A DNA stretch of 14,477 nucleotides from positions 1 through 14,477 of the forward strand of contig JBPCTQ010000265.1 of NCBI GenBank assembly GCA_051011595.1, written 5' to 3'. Origin of the DNA: JAOUEE01 sp051011595. GTDB lineage: Bacteria; Actinomycetota; Acidimicrobiia; Acidimicrobiales; SHLQ01. Shown here one piece after another: positions 1 to 6,205 of the stretch; the first letter of the stretch is position 1, and every line of letters starts with the position of its first letter. The notes beneath the pieces are model-generated. The model ran no database searches. It was not told the origin of the DNA and saw only the letters and a list, made by a program, of their open reading frames with translations. The position numbers and the translations under genes were made by a program.

Positions 1-1349
1 GTGGTGTCGAAGTTGGCGCTACCCCACCAGCCGTTGACGTCGAAGTCCATGACGGTGCCCAGCTCGTCGAGGATGGCCTGTCGGGTCAAGGCGTTGGGTC
101 CCTCGCGCTCGACGATGCTGTTGACCACTTGCTCGAACAACACCCCGTCGCCCCAGGCGCCGGCCGCCCAGGCCTCGGGGAAGTCGGTGCCGATGGCTCC
201 CATGAAGGTGGCCAGCTCGTCGTTGGTCTCCGTTTCGTCGAACGGCAGGAAGAACGTCCAGACGTACGTGCCTTCGACAGCGTCGCCGCCCTCGGCCAGG
301 AACCCGGGTGTGTAACACGACAGCGTGCAAAGCCAGGTGATGTTGTCGACATCGAGGCCCTGATCGGCGGCCTCCTGGCGGAACTTCACCATCGTCTCGG
401 CGTTGCTGCCGTTGTAGACGTAGTTGGCGTTGCTGTCGCGCAGCGGCGCCATGTACTGGCTGAACTCGCTCTGGGTGGCTCGGCCGGAGATGCCGAAGGA
501 GTTGTCGTACACCACACCGAGGGTCTCGTGGCCCTCGATCTGGGGTACGGAGGCCCCGATGGTGGAGGGCAGGTCGTTGGGTACCAGGAACGCTCCGTTG
601 AGCGACCCGCCGGCTTCTGCGAGCACCCATTCCACGGCCCCGCCTGCGATGATGTGGTCCCGTTCGCCGCTCTCGTATGGGCACTCGGCTCCTGGTCGGC
701 TCAGGTGGAAGCTGGTGGTCGAGCACTGGTGGGGTGGTTCGGTGGTGATGTAGGCCAGATCCGGAACGCCGGTGGGGTTCCCGGCTTGGTCCGCGCAGCT
801 GTTGAGGTCTGATGTGTCGTTGCCGAACAGCACGGTGGTGCCCACCAGGGCCAGCGCCGACTCACACGCCCGCAGGAAACCGTTGACCGTCTCGGTGGCA
901 TTGAGTTTGGAGTCCCAGAACTCGACCTCGACCTGCCGACAGGCCAGTCCTCCGTCGGCATTGACCTTCTCACCCCAGGCGATGGCGCCGTCGGCTGCGC
1001 CCTGGAACAGCCCGGGGGCCAGCGGCGAGTCGGAGTCGGCCATGACGATGACCTTGATGGTGTCGGCGGTGACGCCGATCTCGGTGGCCTCGAGCGGTAC
1101 CGAGCAGTCGACGCCGCTGGCTGCCGCGGTGGTGGTGGAGCCACCAGTGGTGGTGTCGTCGGTGGCGTCCGCGGCGGTGTCGTCGTCTCCTCCGTCCAAG
1201 GCGTCCGCTCCGTCGTCGCTTCCTTCGGTAGAGGGAGCGGCCGTGGGCGACGTGTTGGCCCCGGTTTCACCGTCGTCGCTGCGGCTGCCACAGGCTGCGG
1301 CGGCAATGGCGAAGATCAGCAGGACACAGGCGAACCACGTGCGGTTCAT
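1..1349 (-). CDS. ABC transporter substrate-binding lipoprotein (type-1 periplasmic-binding fold), 3'-truncated by the window edge
   Basis: The frame stays open from an ATG at 1349 to the left edge with no stop, giving 449 codons plus two bases; the C-terminus lies outside the window. Residues 1-20 form a lipoprotein signal: Arg3, a hydrophobic stretch, then a run of Ala before Cys20, the likely lipidated residue. A linker rich in Asp, Thr, Gly and Ser (about 21-80) tethers the folded domain. From about residue 81 the protein reads like a branched-chain amino acid (LivJ/Peripla_BP_6) type receptor: an N-terminal strand with 'IKVIVMAD', a helix with 'GLFQGAADGAIAW', 'LVGTTVLFGND', and a later 'GVVYDNSFGISG' strand. 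Such receptors bind a small ligand outside the cell and deliver it to an ABC permease. The ligand cannot be read from sequence and no permease or ATPase gene is visible; they may lie beyond the left edge. A GGGGGG tract sits just upstream of the ATG. Confidence 0.85.
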   Translation of the reverse strand, partial: MNRTWFACVLLIFAIAAAACGSRSDDGETGANTSPTAAPSTEGSDDGADALDGGDDDTAADATDDTTTGGSTTTAAASGVDCSVPLEATEIGVTADTIKVIVMADSDSPLAPGLFQGAADGAIAWGEKVNADGGLACRQVEVEFWDSKLNATETVNGFLRACESALALVGTTVLFGNDTSDLNSCADQAGNPTGVPDLAYITTEPPHQCSTTSFHLSRPGAECPYESGERDHIIAGGAVEWVLAEAGGSLNGAFLVPNDLPSTIGASVPQIEGHETLGVVYDNSFGISGRATQSEFSQYMAPLRDSNANYVYNGSNAETMVKFRQEAADQGLDVDNITWLCTLSCYTPGFLAEGGDAVEGTYVWTFFLPFDETETNDELATFMGAIGTDFPEAWAAGAWGDGVLFEQVVNSIVEREGPNALTRQAILDELGTVMDFDVNGWWGSANFDT

Positions 1350-1385
1350 GTCAAACCCCCCGGAGACAACAGATTGCGGTGGCGA

Positions 1386-1415
1386 AACCTACCGCGGTGG
1401 GGTGCTCGATGTCAC
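1386..1415 (-). promoter_or_regulatory. candidate promoter of the substrate-binding lipoprotein gene
   Basis: In the 73-bp gap between the S26-like stop and the lipoprotein start, the minus strand carries GTGACA (1410-1415; five of six matches to TTGACA), an 18-bp spacer, and TAGGTT (1386-1391; TANNNT form). This would start transcription about 30 nt upstream of the ATG. The spacer contains the palindrome ACCGCGGT (1391-1398), a possible operator. The lipoprotein gene may therefore be transcribed separately from the S26-like gene. Only pattern matching supports this. Confidence 0.3.
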
Positions 1416-1422
1416 ACTGCCG

Positions 1423-1752
1423 TCAGCTGTAGCTGCGCCGGCTGGGCCGATCGACCGCCGACAGTCGGGCTACCACCCGACCGAGTACCAGCCGGCGATC
1501 TAGCGCCATATCGTCGCGGCTGCCGGTGCCCCGTGCCGGGTTGTCGCCGGCCACCACCGGTTGGTCCGGACGCTTCACATCGACCACCCGATTCACCACG
1601 AGCCGTTCATCGTCGCTCGGGTGGGCGAATACCACGACGTCGCCGCCCCGGAGGCGCCGGCCGTGTCGGCGCACGAGGAGGCGGTCACCCGGGAGGTACG
1701 TGGGGATCATCGACTCACCCTCGACCTCGACGCGGAAGTACGGCCACCTCAT
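1423..1752 (-). CDS. S24/S26 signal-peptidase-like protein (SodX-like size) lacking the expected catalytic Lys
   Basis: This 109-residue protein has the small S26 fold: 'VEGESMIPTYLPGD' (residues 10-23) holds the nucleophile Ser14 in the usual S-M-x-P-T box, 'RGGDVVVF' (35-42) is the next conserved strand, and 'GDNP...GSRD' (69-80) matches the GDN-x-x-x-S-x-D-S-R box. It resembles nickel superoxide dismutase maturation proteases and other short soluble S26 peptidases. There is no membrane anchor, unlike LepB. The general-base Lys is normally in a V-K-R-V box; here that box reads V-N-R-V, with Asn54. The next Lys is Lys60. It may be inactive, use another residue, or be a regulator-like domain. 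The ATG at 1752 begins directly before the conserved domain. No sodN gene is visible. It lies 73 bp upstream of the lipoprotein gene on the same strand. Confidence 0.75.
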   Translation of the reverse strand: MRWPYFRVEVEGESMIPTYLPGDRLLVRRHGRRLRGGDVVVFAHPSDDERLVVNRVVDVKRPDQPVVAGDNPARGTGSRDDMALDRRLVLGRVVARLSAVDRPSRRSYS

Positions 1753-1927
1753 TTCCTGAACGCTAGGCGCATCAACCGGTCACCGAAAAGCGGCTGCCGG
1801 CCAGGCTGGTACCGCGGCGGGGTCCCGACCATCACCCCGCGTGGGTGAGGCGCCTTCGAGGAAATTCGGCAAAGCTCCCCGACTGGGCTCGGCGACATGC
1901 TCGAGCCAAACGAAAGGAGCGAGAGAG
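1753..1927 (+). promoter_or_regulatory. divergent intergenic region; structured arylsulfatase leader with T-box-like core and strong RBS
   Basis: This 175-bp gap must hold promoters for the S26-like gene (minus) and the arylsulfatase (plus). On the plus strand I see, in order: a hairpin at 1776-1800 (arms CCGG and CCG with a 3x3 internal loop); the motif AGGCTGGTACCGCGG (1803-1817), one base from the T-box riboswitch core AGGGTGGTACCGCGG as I recall it; a 7-bp inverted repeat, GCGGGGT (1817-1823) with ACCCCGC (1834-1840); a 6-bp inverted repeat, GGCTCG (1886-1891) with CGAGCC (1902-1907); and the Shine-Dalgarno AAAGGAG (1913-1919), 8 nt before the ATG at 1928. GCTCC (1874-1878) could pair with GGAGC (1916-1920) and mask the RBS. 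I could not identify a Stem I or specifier loop. A regulatory role is an inference; the RBS is well supported. Confidence 0.45.
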
Positions 1928-4195
1928 ATGGCGATCCAGGAGGAGTTCGGCGGCAAGATCGAACGGGGCTACGCCGAGTCCGAGGAGTGGTGGCCCGAGC
2001 CCGTCCGCCCTCACCCCGACGCCCCCAACGTGATCGTCTTCCTGCTCGACGACGTGGGTTTCGCCCAGCTGAGCCAACGCTTCGGTGGGTTGATCGAAAC
2101 ACCCAACATCGACCGATTGGCCGACAACGGACTGCGCTACAACGAATTCCACACGACCGCACTGTGTTCGCCCACCCGCGGCTCGTTGATGACCGGCCGC
2201 AACCCGCACACGATCGGGTTGGGCAGCCATTCGCTCACCGCCATGGGATTCCCCGGCTACAACGCCATGGTGCCGCCCTCCTGCAAGACCGTGGCCAACT
2301 ACCTGGGCGAGGCCGGCTACGTGAACTACGCCCTCGGCAAGTACGACCACACCCCCCTGTACGAGGTGTCCCAGGTCGGCCCGTTCGACCGTTGGCCCAG
2401 CGGCGAGGGTTTCCATCACTCGTACTGCTTCATGGCCGCCGACGTGCACCAGTTCGTGCCGGTGATGTGGGACGACCACCAGCCCGAGCCCCACCGCATA
2501 TCCGATCACCTCGACCAGGATCTGGCCGATCGCGCCATCCAGTGGATCACCGGCCACAAATCGCTCAAACCCGAAGATCCCTTCATGATGTTGTGGGCGT
2601 CGGGTTCGATGCATTCGCCTCACCACGCCCCGCCGGACTTCATCGACCGCTATCGAGGCAAGTTCGACATGGGCTGGGATGTCGCCCGCGAGCAGATCCT
2701 GGCCAACCAGATCGAGCTGGGCATCGTGCCCGAGAACACCCAGCTCACCGACCGCATCCCCGAGATTCCCGCCTGGGACTCGCTCACCGACGACGAGCGA
2801 ACGCTGTACGCCCGCCAGATGGAGGTGTTCGCCGCCCAACTCGAGCACGTCGATCATCAGATCGGACGGGTGGTCGATGCCCTGGAGCGGGTCGGCGAAC
2901 TCGACAACACGCTGATCTTCGTCACCTCCGACAACGGAGCGAGCGGTGAAGGGGGTCTCAACGGCACATTCAACGAGACGTATGTGCTCAACGGTCTGCA
3001 GACCCCGTTCGACGCGAGCATGGGTTATCTCGACCGCTGGGGCGAGACCGACACGTACCCCCACTACCACGCCGGATGGGCCATGGCCGGCAACACGCCG
3101 TTCCGCTACTTCAAGCAGAGTGAGCATCGCGGCGGCCAACACGACGCCATGGTGGTGCACTGGCCCAACGGGATCGAAGCCCGCGGGGAGATTCGCAATC
3201 AGTACGCCCACGTGTCCGATGTGGTGCCCACGATCCTCGAGGCCGCCCGGGTCGAGTGGCCTGAGGAGTTCCACGGCGTCGAGCAGAAGCCGCTCGATGG
3301 CACGTCGATGCTCTATTCGTTCAACAATGCCGAAGCGGCCAACGCCAAGGACCGCCAGTACTACGAGATGTTCGGCAATCGGGCCATCTGGTCCGAGGGT
3401 TGGAAGGCGGTGACCCTGCATGCCAATCGCATGCCGTGGCATCTCAACAAGATGTTGCCCTTCGACGAGGACGAGTGGGAGCTTTATCACGTCGCCGAGG
3501 ACTTCTCGGAGAGCACCAACATCGCCGCCGATCACCCCGAGAAGCTGGCCGAGCTCGTCGAGATGTTCGACGAAGAAGCGTGGAAGTACAACGTCTATCC
3601 GCTGTACGACGACATGGTGACGAGGATCGGCAAGCAGCAGGACCGGCTCTTCGGTGATCGTCGGGAGTTCGTGTACTACTCGCCCGGCGCAGTGCGAATC
3701 GCGGAGAAGGCGTCGGCGCCGGTGAAGAACCGTAGCCACAACATCATCACCACGGTCGATCTGCGGGGCGACGAGGAGGGGGTCATCGTCGCCTGTGGCG
3801 GGATGACCGGCGGGTACGCGATGTACGTCATGGATGGCTGCCTGGTGTTCGACTACAACTACCTCGACGGCGTGCACTACAAGCTCACCTCGCCGCCGTT
3901 GCCGAACGGACCCACCGAGTTGAAGTTCAACTTCATCAAGACCGGTGAGTACGCCGGACTCGGTGAGCTCTTCGTGAACGGTGAGAAGGTCGACGAGGTC
4001 GACATGCCGTTCATGCACATCAGCACTTACTCGCTGGCCGAGACGTTCGACATCGGCTGTGACACCGGCACCCAGGTCGATCCGGCCTACGACGGCAGTC
4101 CGTTCCCGTTCACCGGGGAACTCGACAAGGTGGTCATCACGCTGACCCAGGCCCGACTGGCGCCCACCGAGACCGACATCGAGTTCGTCGACTGA
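1928..4195 (+). CDS. long arylsulfatase (formylglycine type, AtsA-like)
   Basis: Sulfatases of this family hydrolyse sulfate esters using a Cys converted to formylglycine. The 755-residue product is close in length to the roughly 785-residue actinobacterial AtsA-type enzymes. Metal-site Asp41-Asp42 lie in 'FLLDD'; Cys80 lies in 'LCSPTRGSLMTG', the C-x-P-x-R maturation signature; His229 lies in 'GSMHSPHH'; Asp335-Asn336 lie in 'SDNGAS'; 'SEHRGGQHD' supplies a further active-site Lys/His region. A beta-rich C-terminal domain, about the last 150-200 residues, follows. The usual G-K-W-H box reads G-K-Y-D-H (Lys138, Asp140, His141), so the His that normally follows Lys at +2 is replaced. I chose the ATG at 1928 over the in-frame GTG at 1841 because AAAGGAG lies 8 nt before it and the 29 extra residues match nothing. 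No secretion signal is seen. No formylglycine-generating enzyme lies in the window. Substrate unknown. Confidence 0.92.
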   Translation: MAIQEEFGGKIERGYAESEEWWPEPVRPHPDAPNVIVFLLDDVGFAQLSQRFGGLIETPNIDRLADNGLRYNEFHTTALCSPTRGSLMTGRNPHTIGLGSHSLTAMGFPGYNAMVPPSCKTVANYLGEAGYVNYALGKYDHTPLYEVSQVGPFDRWPSGEGFHHSYCFMAADVHQFVPVMWDDHQPEPHRISDHLDQDLADRAIQWITGHKSLKPEDPFMMLWASGSMHSPHHAPPDFIDRYRGKFDMGWDVAREQILANQIELGIVPENTQLTDRIPEIPAWDSLTDDERTLYARQMEVFAAQLEHVDHQIGRVVDALERVGELDNTLIFVTSDNGASGEGGLNGTFNETYVLNGLQTPFDASMGYLDRWGETDTYPHYHAGWAMAGNTPFRYFKQSEHRGGQHDAMVVHWPNGIEARGEIRNQYAHVSDVVPTILEAARVEWPEEFHGVEQKPLDGTSMLYSFNNAEAANAKDRQYYEMFGNRAIWSEGWKAVTLHANRMPWHLNKMLPFDEDEWELYHVAEDFSESTNIAADHPEKLAELVEMFDEEAWKYNVYPLYDDMVTRIGKQQDRLFGDRREFVYYSPGAVRIAEKASAPVKNRSHNIITTVDLRGDEEGVIVACGGMTGGYAMYVMDGCLVFDYNYLDGVHYKLTSPPLPNGPTELKFNFIKTGEYAGLGELFVNGEKVDEVDMPFMHISTYSLAETFDIGCDTGTQVDPAYDGSPFPFTGELDKVVITLTQARLAPTETDIEFVD

Positions 4196-4197
4196 CC

Positions 4198-4221
4198 CGC
4201 CGGCCGAGAGCTCGGCCGGCG
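4198..4221. terminator. perfect inverted repeat between convergent genes, possible bidirectional terminator
   Basis: CGCCGGCCGAG (4198-4208) and CTCGGCCGGCG (4211-4221) are exact reverse complements around a 2-base centre, so the RNA would form a stem of about 10 bp with a 4-nt loop. It starts 3 bp after the arylsulfatase stop and ends 17 bp before the LLM stop, where both transcripts must end. There is no T-tract on either side, so any termination would be of the GC-rich hairpin-only kind common in actinobacteria. Confidence 0.6.
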
Positions 4222-4237
4222 GCGTGGTTGCGGTCGA

Positions 4238-5275
4238 TCAGACGGCGTCGACGATCTCGCGTAGCTGGCCCAGCAACTCCGCCGGGTCGCCACCGACGGG
4301 AGTGACCATGAGATTGGTCACCCCGGCCTCCTTGAAGGCCGCCACTCGGTCGGCGATGTAGCCGGGGTCGCCGCACATCGAGCCGCCCTCGAGCATCTCG
4401 TCGGGAACCTTGGCGGCCGCTTCGTCCTTGTGGCCGTCGAGGTACAGGTCCTGGATCTCCGCGGCCGCTTCCTCGAACCCGTACCGGCACGCCAATTCGT
4501 TGTAGAAGTTCTTGCCCTTGGCGCCCATTCCGCCGATGTACAGCGCACTCATGGGCCGCCCGTACTCGCGGTACTTGGCCGCGTCGTCGCCGATGGCCAA
4601 CATGCCGCCGGCGGCGATCTGGAACTCACCCAGATCGGGTGACCGTTTGGCCAGGCCGGCCGCGAGGGCGTCACCCCAGACCCGGTCGGCCCGCTCGGGC
4701 ATGAACATGAACGGCAACCAACCATGGGCCAGCTCGGCCGTGGCCTCGACGCTCTTGTCGCCGAGCGAAGCGATGTGCACCGGGATGTCGGCTCGTTTGG
4801 GGTGATTGATCATCTTGAGCGGCTTGCCCAGGCCGGTGCCTTCTTCGGGAGGCAGTGGCAGGGTGAAGGCCTTGCCGTCGTACACCAGCCGGTCACGGCG
4901 CCAGGTCATACGACAGATCTCGATGACCTCCTTCATACGAGTGAGCGGCAGCTTGTACGGCATGCCGTGGAAACCTTCTATGACCTGCGGTCCCGACGCT
5001 CCCAGGCCCAGCTCGAAACGCCCGCCGCTGATCGAGTCGAGGCCGGCGGCCGTCTGGGCCAGACAAGCCGGCGTGCGGCTGTACACGTTGAGAATGCCCG
5101 AGGCCAGGGTGATGGTGTCGGTGGCGGCGGCCAGATAGCCGAGCAAGCTCACACCATCGAATCCATAGGCTTCGGCGATCCACACCATGTCGACGCCGGC
5201 GTCCTCGAGTTGTTTGACCTGGGCGGCGATCTGGACGGGATCGTCGGCGTAGTTGGCCAGCGTGCTGATCTGCAT
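4238..5275 (-). CDS. LLM-class (luciferase-like, probably F420-dependent) oxidoreductase
   Basis: This 345-residue protein is a single luciferase-like TIM barrel. It starts with 'MQISTLANYADDP', followed by 'GVDMVWIAEAYGFDGVSLLG' (a barrel strand and the start of the cofactor/substrate pocket), 'TDTITLASGILNVYSRTP', and the family hallmark 'ISGGRFELGLGASGPQV'. 'PVHIASLGDKSVEATAELAHGWLP' and the C-terminal 'DRVAAFKEAGVTNLMVTPVGG' complete the fold. Members reduce or oxidise varied substrates with F420 or FMN; in actinobacteria most with this pattern use F420, so the cofactor is inferred and the substrate is unknown. The ATG at 5275 is preceded by GGAGAG about 11 nt upstream; longer readings would overlap the sulfotransferase. 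It is the last gene of a minus-strand operon, 38 nt after the sulfotransferase stop. Confidence 0.88.
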   Translation of the reverse strand: MQISTLANYADDPVQIAAQVKQLEDAGVDMVWIAEAYGFDGVSLLGYLAAATDTITLASGILNVYSRTPACLAQTAAGLDSISGGRFELGLGASGPQVIEGFHGMPYKLPLTRMKEVIEICRMTWRRDRLVYDGKAFTLPLPPEEGTGLGKPLKMINHPKRADIPVHIASLGDKSVEATAELAHGWLPFMFMPERADRVWGDALAAGLAKRSPDLGEFQIAAGGMLAIGDDAAKYREYGRPMSALYIGGMGAKGKNFYNELACRYGFEEAAAEIQDLYLDGHKDEAAAKVPDEMLEGGSMCGDPGYIADRVAAFKEAGVTNLMVTPVGGDPAELLGQLREIVDAV

Positions 5276-5313
5276 GACCGGGAGTCTCTCCGGTCTCGGA
5301 CGATCTCGCCAGA

Positions 5314-6201
5314 TCAGGTGTACCCGAGACCGCGGAGCGTGTCGCCGGCCAGACACTCGAACAGCTCGATGTCGGCGGCATCGAAATCGGCGCTCCAGCC
5401 GCCGACCTCGCCACGGAAGCGGTGACGTCCGGGCCCGGTGGCCTTGGCCGGCAGTTGGGTGAAGTCCACCGCCATGGCCACCTCGGCCACCAGGTCGGTG
5501 TTGTGATCGAGGCCGACGAAGTCGTAGAGGTTGGTCACCGAACCGCATCGGTCTCGCGACAAGTCCTCGTAGTGGACCCGCAGCCACCGGCCACGGGCGC
5601 TCGACAGCGCTCGGCTCCGATCACCCTCCGCGATCATCTCCACCCATCGCTGGATCTGTTGTTGTCGCTCGGCGGGTGCCCATTCGGTGGTGCGGGACCG
5701 ATTCGCCATCGACGCGACCACGTCGCGTCCGTCGCGAACCACCTCCACCACCCGGGCCGCGGGCCACAGGTCGAGGATGACCTCGGCGTAGGCCACATGG
5801 TGAGGTGTCTTCTCGACGAGGCAGCTCGTCTGGGTGCCGCCCAGATGGCGAATCGATTGCCGGAACACCTGATCGATCACCGTCCGGGCCTGGCCGCGCG
5901 CGTCGGTGTGAGTGTCGCCGACCGATTCGAGGATCTCGATGAGGTGGTCCCGTTCGATCCACCAGTGCGGTCCGGTGTTGGAGGTCGACGAACGGTCGTA
6001 GTTCTCGATGACCTCCTTCTTGCCGTGTGGTGTGAGCCCCTGACTCCGAATCGGTCGGTAGACCGTGCCGAACAGATGCGACTCGGGACCACTGACCACC
6101 CGGTCGTGCTGGGCCAGGATCTGACGGGTCCAGCCGGTCCCCGACCGCGGACTGCCGACCACGAACACCGGGTCGAAGTCGGTGGGGGCGGCCCTCGTCA
6201 T
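5314..6201 (-). CDS. PAPS-dependent sulfotransferase family protein
   Basis: Sulfotransferases move a sulfo group from PAPS to a hydroxyl or amine. The 295-residue product has the 5'-phosphosulfate loop 'VGSPRSGTGW' (residues 15-24), the 'VEKTPHH' box (129-135) seen in the Sulfotransferase_3-like group, and the 3'-phosphate site 'VVRDGRDVVASM' (154-165) with Arg156 and Ser164. 'VHYEDL' (209-214) and the late 'RHRFRGEVGGW' (259-269) match the family's end. It has no signal peptide or membrane segment, so it should act in the cytosol. The acceptor cannot be read from sequence. The ATG at 6201 lies 4 nt after the SurE-like stop and has no clear Shine-Dalgarno, so translation is probably coupled. 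Neighbours are a SurE-like lipoprotein and an LLM oxidoreductase; an arylsulfatase of opposite chemistry is convergent beyond the LLM gene. Confidence 0.88.
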   Translation of the reverse strand: MTRAAPTDFDPVFVVGSPRSGTGWTRQILAQHDRVVSGPESHLFGTVYRPIRSQGLTPHGKKEVIENYDRSSTSNTGPHWWIERDHLIEILESVGDTHTDARGQARTVIDQVFRQSIRHLGGTQTSCLVEKTPHHVAYAEVILDLWPAARVVEVVRDGRDVVASMANRSRTTEWAPAERQQQIQRWVEMIAEGDRSRALSSARGRWLRVHYEDLSRDRCGSVTNLYDFVGLDHNTDLVAEVAMAVDFTQLPAKATGPGRHRFRGEVGGWSADFDAADIELFECLAGDTLRGLGYT

Positions 6202-6205
6202 GGCA

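Noticed and set aside
19..1306. Overlapping minus- and plus-strand open frames across the left end
   Set aside because: All are shadows of the continuous minus-strand lipoprotein frame starting at 1349, which has no stop in the window. Their products are Arg/Pro/Ser-rich and show no domain.
1423..1752. Nickel superoxide dismutase maturation protease (sodX)
   Set aside because: Size and motifs are similar, but the catalytic Lys is missing and no sodN lies in the window, so the gene symbol is not justified.
1841..1927. GTG at 1841 as the arylsulfatase start
   Set aside because: It adds 29 residues with no family resemblance and ignores the AAAGGAG 8 nt before the ATG at 1928. It would also place the leader hairpins inside coding sequence.
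1832..4018. A 728-codon open frame on the minus strand opposite the arylsulfatase
   Set aside because: It is a high-GC codon shadow. The plus-strand frame has sulfatase motifs throughout and a strong RBS; the antisense product is His/Val/Gly-rich with no recognisable domain.
5276..5587. N-terminal extension of the LLM oxidoreductase frame
   Set aside because: It overlaps the sulfotransferase 3' end in another frame. The luciferase-like domain begins at the ATG at 5275, which has a Shine-Dalgarno.
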